A DNA stretch of 64,000 bases from Actinoplanes sp. KI2 (GCF_025630775.1 NZ_JAOSZE010000026.1:94565-158564); one strand, 5' to 3'. Positions 18,189 to 27,123 are shown, counted from the first letter of the stretch. Numbers and translations: made by a program. The notes: generated by a model from the letters alone, not told the origin.

Positions 18189-18416
18189 CTACCGGCGCCG
18201 GTTGCGGGGATGCTGCCGGGCCGCCCGCTCGTTGCCGTGCTTGTAATTGCCGGTGACGCGGGCCATCAGCTCCTGCGGATCGTCGCGGTCGACGTCGGCC
18301 AGGAACCGGGCCGCGGCGGCGCCCCGGAGCACCGTGGCCGGGCGGCCGTGGTGCAACACCTCCACGTCCCCGTTCTTGCGGAGACGATAGGTGAATCCCT
18401 CAGGCACGCCGGACAT
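18189..18416 (-). CDS. Small conserved actinobacterial protein
   Basis: 75 residues, MSGVPEGFTYRLRKNGDVEV at the start, with a central ADVDRDDPQELMARVTGNY and a very basic C-terminus. I recognise the GFTY-R-RKNGDVEI-HHGRPATVLRG pattern as a widespread actinobacterial hypothetical family. It is soluble and carries no known motif. It lies between the Hsp70-like gene and another small gene on the same strand. Confidence 0.65.
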   Translation of the reverse strand: MSGVPEGFTYRLRKNGDVEVLHHGRPATVLRGAAAARFLADVDRDDPQELMARVTGNYKHGNERAARQHPRNRRR

Positions 18417-18465
18417 CCCCGCATCCTCCCCGCCCGGCCGATCCGCGCGCCACCGATTTCTCCGG

Positions 18466-18717
18466 CTACAGCAGCTCTGACAGCGGGGTGTCCGGGCCGG
18501 CCGTGTCGAGGCCGACGTCGAGCTCCTCGCGTACGTCGTCGATCGTGTCGTCCTCGCCGAGCACCTCGGGCACGTCGTTGCTGAGCTCCAGCTGCTCGAG
18601 CATGTCGTACGCCTCGCCCAGGGTCTCCGCGCCGTTCTCCTGCGCCCAGCGCAAGGTGTTCAGGGCGGCGGTGGATGGGGAGAAATCGTCATCCCACGGG
18701 TTGCTCACGGGCACCAT
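18466..18717 (-). CDS. Small acidic protein, unknown
   Basis: 83 residues, strongly acidic (many Asp and Glu), beginning MVPVSNPWDDDFSPS, with a predicted helical middle (TLRWAQENGAETLGEAYDML). No membrane segment. The frame is open upstream to 18945 but that portion antisenses the kinase gene and looks non-coding. A GTG three codons downstream is an alternative start. No family recognised. Confidence 0.5.
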   Translation of the reverse strand: MVPVSNPWDDDFSPSTAALNTLRWAQENGAETLGEAYDMLEQLELSNDVPEVLGEDDTIDDVREELDVGLDTAGPDTPLSELL

Positions 18718-18764
18718 CCAACCATCGCCGACGGCGCGATCGCGGGCGCAGCGCCGCCGCGACG

Positions 18765-19694
18765 TCAGGGGCGAAACGGTTCGGTTCCGGCCGCAGCGAT
18801 CTCCTCGGCGGCGGCGAGCATCTGCGCGGCGACCGGCTGGAGGCCGGCCACCGTCAGCGTCAGTCCGGTGGCCACCCGGTCGAGCAGACCCCATTCCCAG
18901 ATCGCCCGCGGGTCGGTGCCGGTCCGGTCGGCCAGCCATCGGCACCGGTCCCGGAGATCACCCTCGGCCGGGTCCTCGCGCAGCAGGACACCGAGATCGC
19001 ACTCCGGCTCGGCGACGTACCCGTCCGGGTCGACCAGCTTGAACCCGGCCCCGGCGCGCATCGCGTTCCACTGGTGGATGTCGCCGTGCACCAGGACGGC
19101 CCGGCCCGGGGCGTGTGCGCGCCGCCGGCTCTCCCCCGCCGCGAGCGCCTGGTCGACCGCCGCGCGGCAGCACGGCTCGCCTAGTTCCGCCCACTTCCGG
19201 TGGACATAGCGGGACATGCGGGCCGCCCGTACGGCACCGGTCGGGAGATCCACATCGGTCGGGCGCCAGACCGCGGCGGCCAGGTCACACAGAATCGGCA
19301 GCCGCCGCGACATCGGGAGACCCAGGTCGGACAGGGCCGGGCCGAGCCGCTCCAAAAGCAGAGCACCAAGGCTTTCCTCGTACGCGAGGAGCCGGGCACA
19401 CGCGTCGCCGCCCGCCTCGCGCAGGAACGTGATCTCGCCGGCGGCCGTGCTGCCGGGGCGCGGGACGAGCAGCTTGAGCACGGCCGGCGTGCCGTCGTTC
19501 CGGGTGACTTCCACGACGTACGCCTCGGTCGGGTCCTGGAACGGCGCACCCAGGCGCAAGTCCCACGCCGCGGCCAGGGTCGCGATCAGCTCGGGGAGGT
19601 TCTCCAGCCACGCCGTCGCGCCCAGGTCCACGGCCTTGGCCCGCACGGCCGCCGGAAGATCTCGCACGACGGCCGATGGTGGCACACGTGACAT
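18765..19694 (-). CDS. Aminoglycoside/hydroxyurea phosphotransferase family protein (APH(6)-like)
   Basis: 309 residues of the streptomycin 6-kinase/hydroxyurea kinase family. The family-typical N-terminal WDLRLG is near residue 45. The ATP-binding strand VLKLLVPRPG is near 75, and the catalytic loop VLVHGDIHQWNAM is near 208-220, with Asp and Asn in place. The second Asp of KLVDPDGYVAEPECDLG near 228 binds magnesium. It should phosphorylate an antibiotic or a related metabolite in the cytoplasm. Divergent from the fused ABC exporter at 19780, with only 85 bp between. Whether it confers streptomycin resistance cannot be read from sequence. Confidence 0.82.
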   Translation of the reverse strand: MSRVPPSAVVRDLPAAVRAKAVDLGATAWLENLPELIATLAAAWDLRLGAPFQDPTEAYVVEVTRNDGTPAVLKLLVPRPGSTAAGEITFLREAGGDACARLLAYEESLGALLLERLGPALSDLGLPMSRRLPILCDLAAAVWRPTDVDLPTGAVRAARMSRYVHRKWAELGEPCCRAAVDQALAAGESRRRAHAPGRAVLVHGDIHQWNAMRAGAGFKLVDPDGYVAEPECDLGVLLREDPAEGDLRDRCRWLADRTGTDPRAIWEWGLLDRVATGLTLTVAGLQPVAAQMLAAAEEIAAAGTEPFRP

Positions 19695-19779
19695 CCGGCG
19701 GCGACGTAATTGCGTTGAAGACCTTCCGGCTCGTCCGGAGGATGGAGAGACCGCCAACCGCCGACCGACGAGGTGTCTC

Positions 19780-22700
19780 ATGCGTCTGCTTCGTGACCTC
19801 TGGGCCACGTCACCCAGCCGCACGGCCATGGCGGCCTTCCTCATCGTGCTCGGCGCGGCCGGGCAGGCGGGCGCGCTCGCGCTGGCCGGCGCCGTGCTGG
19901 TCAACCGGTCGGTCCCGCAGTTCGTGCTGCTCGCCGCCGCGCTGGTCGCCTCGGTGGTCAGCGACCTCGCGGTCGGGCTGATCGCGGCCGGGCTGACCGC
20001 CGACTGGGCGGCCCGGGTGCGCCGCGGGCTCAACCGGGTGGCCTTCGGGCAGGACCTGCCGACCCTGGAGAACACCCCGGTCGGCGAGCTGCTCGACCGC
20101 ATCGACTCCGACGTCTACCAGGTGGGCTCCGAGATGCGCGGCGCCGGCGTGCGGATCGCGCAGTCGGTGGCGGTGGCGACGCTGTCCATCGTGACCGCGT
20201 TCTTCGCCTGGTGGCCGGCCGGGGTCGGCATGGTGTTCGTGTCGATCCTGCTCTACCTCACGATGAGCAGGCCGATCCGGCGCCTCTCGCCGCTGCGGAT
20301 CGCCGAGGAGGAGTCCTGGTCCGACCTGGCCGCGGTGATGGAGGAGTCGATCCACGGGCAGGACGACGTACGCACCAGCCTGGCCGCGCCGTACGTGCTC
20401 CGCTTGTACGCCCAGCGCGCCGCCGAGGTGCTGCGCCGCGGCCGGCTGGTCTGGCGGTCGTCGTCCCGGATCACCATGGGGGCCGGCGCGATCACCCGGT
20501 CGCTGATCGCGATCCTGGTCGTGGTCGGCGCGTGGGCGCTGCTCACCGGCCACATCGACGGCGCCCGGCTGACCGCGGTGTGGCTGCTCGCGCTCGGCTT
20601 CGGCGGCACCCTCGAGCACGTCACCCGGATGGTCCCCGAGCTGCAGAACGCGCTCGGCGCCTGGAGCCGGGTGCAGCTGCTGCGCGACGTGCCGCAGGAG
20701 CCGGCCGGCGGGCTCGATCCGGTCGACGGCGACCTCACCGTGCAAGACCTGACCTTCCGGTACGCCGAGTCCGACAGCGGGCGCCCGCCGGCCCTGCGCG
20801 ACGTCAGCCTCACCTTCGCGCGCGGCCGCTCGTACGCGCTGATCGGCCGGACCGGCTCGGGCAAGAGCACCCTGGCCAAGGTGCTGACCCGGGCGGTCGA
20901 CGTGCCCCGGGGGACGGTGTTCCTCGGCGGGACCGACCTCAACGACCTGGACGTGGAGGCGCTGCGCCGGTGGACGGCGATCGTCCCGCAGCGCACCGAG
21001 ATCCTGGCCGGCACCCTCGCGGAGAACATCGCGCTGTTCGACCCGGAACTGCTGCCGCTCGCGGCCGGCGCGCTGGCCGAGCTGGGCCTGACCCCGTGGG
21101 CGTCGAGCCTGCCCGAGGGCATCGACACCAAGCTCGGCGAGGGTGGCTACAAGCTGTCCGCCGGGCAGGAGCAGCTGGTCGCGTTCGCCCGGATCCTGGT
21201 ACGCAACCCGCACGTGGTGATCCTCGACGAGGCCACCGCCCGGATGGACCCGGTCACCGAGACCTGGGTGCAGCGGGCCACCGACCGCCTGCTCGCGGGG
21301 CGGATCGGCGTGATCGTGGCGCACCGGCTCTCCTCGGTGCAGCGCTGCGACGAGGTCGTCGTGCTGGCCGACGGCGAGGTCCTGGAGTCCGGGCCGCTGC
21401 GCGAGTCGCGCCGCTTCGCCGAGCTGATGGCCTCCAGCGCGCTGACCGTGCCGGCCGCCGGCCCGGCCGGCGGCGGGGTGCTGGTCGAGGAGCGCGACTG
21501 GGCCGAGTCTTGGGAAACCGGTGCGGCACAGCTGGAGCTCGGCGCCGACGCGCTGGCCAACACGCTGCCCGCGGTCGAGCCGCCGCCGCTGCCCGACGAG
21601 CCGCCGACCCGCACCATGCGGGAGATCGTCCGGCTGGCGACCAACGACCCGCGCTACGGCCTGGCCGCGGTCGCTCTGTTCCTCGTGCTGATCGTGCTCG
21701 GGCTGGACGGCGCGGTCCTGCCGCTGCTCTGGGCGGACGTGGTCGACGGGGTGGGCAACCCGCTGCACCCCGCGATCGTCATCGCGGCCGCCCTGCTCGT
21801 GGCGATTCCGACGCTCTACTACACCGGGGCCTGGTTCCCCGAGTGGTGGGTGCGGCAGATGCTGCGGATCAGCCTGCGCCTGGTGCACGGCCAGATCGGC
21901 CCGCGCCGGGTCAGCAAGCACACCCCGGCCGAGGTGGTCGCCCAGGGCGGCGACACCGAGCGGGTGGTGATGCTCGCCGACAACCTGATCGACAACGCCG
22001 CCAGCCTGGTCCTCATCACGGTGATGACGATCGCGGCCCGGTCCCCCGTGCCCGCCCTGTTCTTCCTGGGCACGATGGTGGTCTCCGGGCTGGCCGCGAC
22101 GATGTTCGGCCCCCGGCTGGAGAAGGCGGCCCGCCGTACCGTGCTGGCCCGGGCGGCGTTCGCCACCGCGCTGGTGTCGTCGCTGTCCGCGGCCCGCACG
22201 GTCAAGCTGGCCGGCGCCACCGAGCCGGTCCTCGACCACCTGGCCGGGCTCGACGTGGTGCGCAGCGACCGGCAGCGCCGGGAGATCGCGATCCAGGTGT
22301 GGGCGCGCTCCACGCCGTCGATCGCGAGCGGGCTGCTGCCGATCGCCGCCTGGGCGCTCTACCTGGACGGCCGGCTCACCTCGGCGGCGACACTGATCGC
22401 GGTGTCGGTGCTCGGCGCGGCCCGGTGGTTCGCGTGGACCACCGCGTCGCTGGTCTCGCAGCTGCCCTCGGCCCGGGTGTGGACCAGGCGGACGGTCGCC
22501 ATGTCGGGCATCTCCGAATACACCGCGGACGTGCCCGGCGTGGACATCTCGGCCGGCACCGCGCCGGCACCGCCGACCGCGCCGCGCAACCCGCTCGACC
22601 GGCTCGAGCTGCGCCGGTTCAGCGCCGTGCACGAGAACGGCACGGTCGGCGCGCAGGACGTCGACCTCGCGGTCGACCGCGGCCAGCTGGTGCTGGTCGT

Positions 22701-23277
22701 CGGGCCGGTCGGGTCGGGCAAGTCGTCGCTGCTGCGGGCCCTCGCCGGGATCGTGCACCACACCGGCGAGCTGCGGTGGAACGGGCAGGTGGTGGACGAG
22801 CCGGAGATGTTCCTGCGACCCAACCAGGTCGGCTACGTCGCCCAGCTCCCGCGGGTGCTCTCCGGCACGGTGGCCGACAACATCCAGCTCGGGCACGAGC
22901 TGGACGCGGCCGACGCGGTGTCCACGGCCCAGCTGGAGCACGACCTGAAGGCGTCCGGCGGCGGCCTGCAGCTGCTGATCGGGCACAAGGGCACCCGGCT
23001 CTCCGGCGGGCAGCTGCAGCGGCTGGCGCTGGCCCGGGCCCTCGCGCCCCGCACCGAGCTGCTGATCGCCGACGACGTGTCCTCGGCGCTGGACGTCACG
23101 ACGGAGCTGGAGCTCTGGCGGGCGCTCCGCGAGCACGGGGTGACCGTCGTCGGGTCGACGTCCAAGCGGGCGGCGCTGACCCAGGCCGACCGGGTGGTCG
23201 TGCTGATCGGCGGCAAGGTCGAGGACCAGGGGTCGTGGGCGGAGCTGCAGAACCGCTGGGACCACCTGGCGGGCTGA
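19780..23277 (+). CDS. Fused heterodimer-type ABC exporter (TMD-NBD-TMD-NBD)
   Basis: 1165 residues carrying two complete ABC exporter halves in one chain, each with about six membrane helices followed by an ATPase. NBD1: Walker A GRTGSGKSTLAK near 358, signature LSAGQEQ, Walker B VVILDEATARMD with catalytic Glu, and switch His in IVAHRLSS. NBD2: Walker A GPVGSGKSSLLRA near 974, canonical LSGGQLQ, but LLIADDVSSALD has Asp at the catalytic Glu position and the switch His is replaced (VVGSTSKRA). This gives one active and one degenerate ATP site, as in heterodimeric multidrug exporters, here fused. ATG chosen for GAGGTG five bases upstream. It lies next to a kinase of the APH(6) family. Confidence 0.9.
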   Translation: MRLLRDLWATSPSRTAMAAFLIVLGAAGQAGALALAGAVLVNRSVPQFVLLAAALVASVVSDLAVGLIAAGLTADWAARVRRGLNRVAFGQDLPTLENTPVGELLDRIDSDVYQVGSEMRGAGVRIAQSVAVATLSIVTAFFAWWPAGVGMVFVSILLYLTMSRPIRRLSPLRIAEEESWSDLAAVMEESIHGQDDVRTSLAAPYVLRLYAQRAAEVLRRGRLVWRSSSRITMGAGAITRSLIAILVVVGAWALLTGHIDGARLTAVWLLALGFGGTLEHVTRMVPELQNALGAWSRVQLLRDVPQEPAGGLDPVDGDLTVQDLTFRYAESDSGRPPALRDVSLTFARGRSYALIGRTGSGKSTLAKVLTRAVDVPRGTVFLGGTDLNDLDVEALRRWTAIVPQRTEILAGTLAENIALFDPELLPLAAGALAELGLTPWASSLPEGIDTKLGEGGYKLSAGQEQLVAFARILVRNPHVVILDEATARMDPVTETWVQRATDRLLAGRIGVIVAHRLSSVQRCDEVVVLADGEVLESGPLRESRRFAELMASSALTVPAAGPAGGGVLVEERDWAESWETGAAQLELGADALANTLPAVEPPPLPDEPPTRTMREIVRLATNDPRYGLAAVALFLVLIVLGLDGAVLPLLWADVVDGVGNPLHPAIVIAAALLVAIPTLYYTGAWFPEWWVRQMLRISLRLVHGQIGPRRVSKHTPAEVVAQGGDTERVVMLADNLIDNAASLVLITVMTIAARSPVPALFFLGTMVVSGLAATMFGPRLEKAARRTVLARAAFATALVSSLSAARTVKLAGATEPVLDHLAGLDVVRSDRQRREIAIQVWARSTPSIASGLLPIAAWALYLDGRLTSAATLIAVSVLGAARWFAWTTASLVSQLPSARVWTRRTVAMSGISEYTADVPGVDISAGTAPAPPTAPRNPLDRLELRRFSAVHENGTVGAQDVDLAVDRGQLVLVVGPVGSGKSSLLRALAGIVHHTGELRWNGQVVDEPEMFLRPNQVGYVAQLPRVLSGTVADNIQLGHELDAADAVSTAQLEHDLKASGGGLQLLIGHKGTRLSGGQLQRLALARALAPRTELLIADDVSSALDVTTELELWRALREHGVTVVGSTSKRAALTQADRVVVLIGGKVEDQGSWAELQNRWDHLAG

Positions 23278-23289
23278 GAGTGGGCTGAG

Positions 23290-23329
23290 AAAACTGCGTG
23301 TCCCGCATCTTTGCGGGTCACGCAGTTTT
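23290..23329. promoter_or_regulatory. Large inverted repeat: TetR operator and/or terminator
   Basis: Arms AAAACTGCGTG (23290-23300) and CACGCAGTTTT (23319-23329) are perfect complements. The complementarity extends inward through CCCGCA with one mismatch, leaving a tiny loop. It begins 12 bases after the ABC gene stop and ends in a T-run, as a terminator would. It also covers the -35 and spacer of the putative TetR promoter, as an autoregulatory operator would. Both roles are possible. Confidence 0.75.
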
Positions 23330-23338
23330 TGCTACGGT
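23311..23338 (+). promoter_or_regulatory. Putative promoter of the TetR gene, leaderless
   Basis: TTGCGG (23311-23316) and TACGGT (23333-23338) with 16 bp spacing, and the GTG start of the regulator six bases later. The inverted repeat at 23290-23329 overlaps this promoter. Confidence 0.45.
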
Positions 23339-23344
23339 GGTGGC

Positions 23345-23953
23345 GTGGGGCTGAGGGAGCGGAAGAAGCAGGAGACTCGCGCGGCGCTCAGCTGGGCGGC
23401 GATCAGGCTGATCGTCGAGCGAGGCTACGACAAGGTTCTGGTCGAGGACATCGCCACCGAGGCCGGCGTCTCACCCCGCACCTTCAACAACTACTTCGGG
23501 AGCAAGGCCGAGGCGGTCGCGTCCCGCCACCTCGACCGGATCCACCGGATGGCCGAGGCGCTGCGCGAGCGCCCGGCCGGTGAGCCGCTGTGGGACGCGC
23601 TCACCGAGACGACCATCGAGCAGCACCGGGCAGGGCCCGAGGTGACCCCGCAGTGGCGGCCCGACCGCGAGGCGTGGACGGCGGGGCTGCGGCTCATGTT
23701 CGAGGTGCCGGCCATCCAGGCCGAGACGCTGCGGGCTGGGGCACAGGCACAGGACGCGCTGGCGGCGGCGATCGCCGCCCGCACCGGGACCGACACCGAG
23801 ACCGACATCTATCCGCACCTGGTGGCCGCCACCGCGCTGGCGGCACAGCAGGTGGCGCAGTCCGCCTTCATGGCGACCGGCCGGAGTCTGACCGACTTCA
23901 TCCGGGATGCGATGCGGCAGGTTTCCGCGGGCCTGCCACCACCCACTCACTGA
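23345..23953 (+). CDS. TetR family transcriptional regulator
   Basis: 202 residues. The HTH lies at about 10-60 with recognition segment GVSPRTFNNYFGSKAEAV, typical of TetR proteins that sit beside FAD monooxygenases. The C-terminal half (80-195) is a helical ligand domain. The GTG start has no ribosome-binding site but a -10-like TACGGT just upstream. It is followed on the same strand by the monooxygenase, which is its probable target; it probably also represses itself through the overlapping palindrome. Confidence 0.88.
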   Translation: MGLRERKKQETRAALSWAAIRLIVERGYDKVLVEDIATEAGVSPRTFNNYFGSKAEAVASRHLDRIHRMAEALRERPAGEPLWDALTETTIEQHRAGPEVTPQWRPDREAWTAGLRLMFEVPAIQAETLRAGAQAQDALAAAIAARTGTDTETDIYPHLVAATALAAQQVAQSAFMATGRSLTDFIRDAMRQVSAGLPPPTH

Positions 23954-24032
23954 CCACAATCGACCTTTATCGGAATGGCTGCCTGCGAGAAATGGCGGCG
24001 GGTGAGCCATGCCCATCGAGAGGTGTGCGGCA

Positions 24033-25523
24033 ATGAATTTCGACGTGGTGATTTCCGGCGGCGGGCCCAACGGGCTCATGGTGGCGAGCGAACTGGCGCT
24101 GGCCGGGGTCCGGGCCGTGGTGCTCGAAAAGCTGACCGAGCCGACCGGCGAGCAGCGGGCCAACGGCATGGTCGGGCAGGTGGTCCAGCTGTTCCAGCGG
24201 CGAGGGCTGTACGGGCGGCTGACCGGGGACACCTCGCCCCCGGCGCCGGTGCCGCAGTTCATGTTCGCGGCGTTTCCGTTGCCGCTGCACGAAGTGGACG
24301 GCAATCCGGTCTACACGGTGATGGTGCCGCAGCGGAAGATCGAGGCCACGCTCGCCGGCCGGGCCGCGGAACTGGGCGTGACGGTAAGGCGGGGGCATGC
24401 CGTTTCCGGATTCGCGCAGAAGGACGACCTGGTGGTCGTCTCGGTGGACGGGCCGGACGGGCCCTATGAGATCGAAGCGCATTATCTGGTCGGTGCGGAC
24501 GGCGGGAAATCTCTCGTACGCAAGATGGCGGGTATCGGTTTTCCGGGTTTCACCAACGACCGGACGGTGTCGCGAACCGCGCACGTCACGGTCCCGCCCG
24601 AGTTCCGCGACCCGGTCACCGGCGGTCTGCTCGTGCCCGGCTACGGGGTGATCCCGCCGTTCCTGCACCATCGCGCCGAGCGAGGACTCATCGCGTTCGC
24701 TCCGTTCCCGGACGGACGGACGCTGCTGAGCGTGAGCGCGTTCGACCTGCCGGAGGATGCCGAGCCGTTCGACCTCGCCGAGCTGCAGGCCGCGTTCGCG
24801 CACGCCGTCGGCGTCCAGATCCCGATCGGGCCGCCGACCGGCGACGGGCCGCACCTGCTGCGCCGGCTCAGCGGCGGGCAGACCCGGCTCGCCGAGCGCT
24901 ACCGGGCGGGACGGGTGTTCCTGGTCGGTGACGCGGCGCACGTGCACTCGGCGATCGGCGGGCCCGGGCTGAACCTGGGCCTGCAGGACTCGGTCAACCT
25001 GGCGTGGAAACTCGCCGCGTCGGTCCGGGGATGGGCGCCGGACGGATTGCTCGACACCTACGAGGCGGAACGGCGGCCGGCCGGTCAGCGGGTCACCATG
25101 CACACCCAGGCCCAGCACCTGCTGGTCGGGCCGGGAGCGGAGGTCACCGCGATGCGCGAGCTCTTCGGCGAGCTGTTGCGGGAGCCGGCCGTGCTGCGGC
25201 GCATCGCCGATCTCATCGCCGGGTCGGACATCCGGTACGGGTCGAGCCCGTCGTCGCCGCTCGTCGGGGGTTTCGTTCCCGATCTCGGCGAGTTGACCCG
25301 CTCGGGTCGCCCGCTGCTGGTCGACAACACCGGAACGCTGGCGTCCGTGGCCAGGTCGTGGCGGGACCGGGTCGACCTGGTGACCGCGCCCGGCTTCGAC
25401 CAGGCCACGGCGATGCTGGTGCGGCCGGACTGCTACGTGGCGTGGGCATCGTCGTCGCAGCAGCCCGACGAGGAGTCGTTGCGGGCCGCGCTGATCGAGT
25501 GGTTCGGCGCGCCTCTCAGCTGA
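24033..25523 (+). CDS. FAD-dependent aromatic monooxygenase (rifampicin monooxygenase/PheA-TfdB type)
   Basis: 496 residues. The FAD-binding fold starts at residue 4 with VVISGGGPNGLMVASELAL (GxGxxG-type). The second FAD/NAD(P)H segment LVGADGGKSLVRK lies near 157, and the FAD-ribityl motif VFLVGDAAHVHSAIGGPGLN near 295. The C-terminal thioredoxin-like domain (about 400-496) is normal for this class. It hydroxylates a phenolic or naphthoquinone-type compound using NAD(P)H and oxygen, in the cytoplasm. ATG 24033 has GAGAGG upstream; an ATG 24 bases earlier is less well placed. It pairs with the upstream TetR gene. The drug or metabolite is unknown. Confidence 0.88.
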   Translation: MNFDVVISGGGPNGLMVASELALAGVRAVVLEKLTEPTGEQRANGMVGQVVQLFQRRGLYGRLTGDTSPPAPVPQFMFAAFPLPLHEVDGNPVYTVMVPQRKIEATLAGRAAELGVTVRRGHAVSGFAQKDDLVVVSVDGPDGPYEIEAHYLVGADGGKSLVRKMAGIGFPGFTNDRTVSRTAHVTVPPEFRDPVTGGLLVPGYGVIPPFLHHRAERGLIAFAPFPDGRTLLSVSAFDLPEDAEPFDLAELQAAFAHAVGVQIPIGPPTGDGPHLLRRLSGGQTRLAERYRAGRVFLVGDAAHVHSAIGGPGLNLGLQDSVNLAWKLAASVRGWAPDGLLDTYEAERRPAGQRVTMHTQAQHLLVGPGAEVTAMRELFGELLREPAVLRRIADLIAGSDIRYGSSPSSPLVGGFVPDLGELTRSGRPLLVDNTGTLASVARSWRDRVDLVTAPGFDQATAMLVRPDCYVAWASSSQQPDEESLRAALIEWFGAPLS

Positions 25524-25529
25524 GTCGGC

Positions 25530-26429
25530 TCACTGGATCTGGGTCTTCAGCTGGCTGATCACCTTGGTGACGGTGTCGGCCGGGATCGCGAAGCCGACGC
25601 CGATGCTGCCGCTGTCGCTCTGGCTCGCGGTGGCGATCGCGACGTCGATGCCGATCACGTGGCCGGAGGTGTCGACCAGCGCGCCGCCCGAGTTGCCCTC
25701 GTTGATCGGGGCGTCGGTCTGGAGCAGGCCGGACAGCTTCTCGGTGCCGGTGTCGACGCTGCGATCCACCGCCGAGACGATGCCGGAGGTGACCGTGTTC
25801 TCCAGGCCGAGCGGGGCGCCGAAGGCGAGCACCGTGTCGCCGACCACCACGCCGTCGTTCGTGCCGAAGGTCGCCGGGGTCAGCCCGGACAACCCGGTCG
25901 CCTGCACCAGCGCCAGGTCGTTCGTCGCGTCGGTGGCAACCACCTTCGCGGGTACGGTCCGGCCACTCGACAACCGCACGCTGACCGTCCCGTCCGAGGC
26001 GACCACGTGGTTGTTGGTGACGATCAGGCCGTCCGAACTGATGATCACGCCCGAGCCCAGCGACGACGACCGCGCCCCGTCGACCAGGACGGTGACGATG
26101 CTCGGCTGCACCGCCTTCACCACGCTCGCCAGGTTGTCGCTCTCGGTGGCCGTCGCGGCGGCGCCGGTCGCGACGGTGCTGCCGGTGGTCGTGGCGGGGT
26201 GGTCGGTGAGGTACCGCCCGGCCAGCACGCCGCCGGCCGTCCCGCCGCCGGCGATCAGGGCGAGCACCGCGGCCCCACCGGCTATCCGGCGCGGCCAGTG
26301 CCGTCCGCCGGGGGCCGGCGGGATCGCGTACGGGGGCGCGGGCGGCGGCGGGGGCGTCGTCCGGTCGTGCCGGTCGCCGGCGTACGTGTCGTCGCTCTGC
26401 TCGGGTGGCCGGGTCATCAGATCGGTCAT
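25530..26429 (-). CDS. HtrA/DegP-like trypsin-type serine protease, membrane-anchored
   Basis: 299 residues. A Pro-rich cytoplasmic N-terminus (1-45) precedes one membrane helix (about 50-70) and an external S1C protease domain. The catalytic triad is visible: His in IVTNNHVVA near 140, Asp in TNDLALVQ near 170 and Ser in NEGNSGGALVD near 245. There is no PDZ domain, unlike classical HtrA. Probable role: quality control or processing outside the membrane. It converges with the monooxygenase, the stop codons being six bases apart. Confidence 0.88.
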   Translation of the reverse strand: MTDLMTRPPEQSDDTYAGDRHDRTTPPPPPAPPYAIPPAPGGRHWPRRIAGGAAVLALIAGGGTAGGVLAGRYLTDHPATTTGSTVATGAAATATESDNLASVVKAVQPSIVTVLVDGARSSSLGSGVIISSDGLIVTNNHVVASDGTVSVRLSSGRTVPAKVVATDATNDLALVQATGLSGLTPATFGTNDGVVVGDTVLAFGAPLGLENTVTSGIVSAVDRSVDTGTEKLSGLLQTDAPINEGNSGGALVDTSGHVIGIDVAIATASQSDSGSIGVGFAIPADTVTKVISQLKTQIQ

Positions 26430-26604
26430 GGCGGCGCCTCGCTTCCGTGGGGTGGTGACTCCACAGTTGCCCGGAAAGTTGTTGTCCAGCGGTGAGCGCG
26501 TTGTGGGTTGGCTGTACGCGGAAGATCACCCGGTCGGGTCAGCTCGGCGCCCGCCCGCGTGCCGGGTGGGCCACGGCGCGGCGGGGTCGGCCTAGGGTCA
26601 CCGA

Positions 26605-27123
26605 ATGACTTTTGCCCGCTTTACCGCCGTTTCGGTACCGTTACCGCCCCGGAAGCCCGCACCGCCGCCGCCACCCCCGGCCACCGTCATCTCCGGGCGC
26701 AACACCCTCCTGCTGCCCGTCTACCCGGCCGACGCCGGTCGGGAGAAGGCGCTGCCGCCGGTCTTCGGGGGCCGGCACCGCGGAGGCCGGGCGATCAGGC
26801 GGATCGAGATGCTCGCCGGGATCGGAGCGCCGGCCGAGGCCCGCAGGCTCCAGCAGGGCGGAGTCGCCCGCAACGTCGCCCTGAACCTGGTGCGGCTCGC
26901 CCAGGACGTCGCCCTGATCCTGGTACGGCTCGCCCGCGACGTCGCCGTCCGGGTCGGCCGAAAGGCAGAGAGCGAGCACGGCAACCCGGGACCTTGGTCC
27001 GATGTGCCGCACAGTCTTTACGCGGAAGCTGGAGATGTCCCCACCTGTGGGGCTTCAAGTTCGCCGCGAAGGAGGCCGCGATGTCCGCACGAGAAGTGCT
27101 CGGCTTGGTCGGCACCGCCCTAG
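26605..27123 (+). CDS. Possible hypothetical protein with 11-residue repeats
   Basis: 172 residues. The body (about 20-125) shows strong third-position GC, and a -10-like TAGGGT at 26593-26598 sits six bases before the ATG, suggesting a leaderless start. A Pro-rich N-terminus precedes two 11-residue repeats VALNLVRLAQD and VALILVRLARD near 93-114, probably an amphipathic helix. The last 45 residues lose the codon signature and overlap the next gene in another frame, so the true 3' end may be earlier or the gene may be frameshifted. No family recognised. Confidence 0.35.
   Translation: MTFARFTAVSVPLPPRKPAPPPPPPATVISGRNTLLLPVYPADAGREKALPPVFGGRHRGGRAIRRIEMLAGIGAPAEARRLQQGGVARNVALNLVRLAQDVALILVRLARDVAVRVGRKAESEHGNPGPWSDVPHSLYAEAGDVPTCGASSSPRRRPRCPHEKCSAWSAPP

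Noticed and set aside
16002..18584. Long plus-strand open frames across the Hsp70-like gene
   Set aside because: They are antisense to a well-supported gene, are Arg/Pro/Gly-rich, and exist because stop codons are rare at this GC content.
19810..23265. An antisense frame of more than 1100 codons opposite the ABC exporter
   Set aside because: No domain or motif is visible; the plus strand has two complete ABC modules in frame. It is a compositional shadow.
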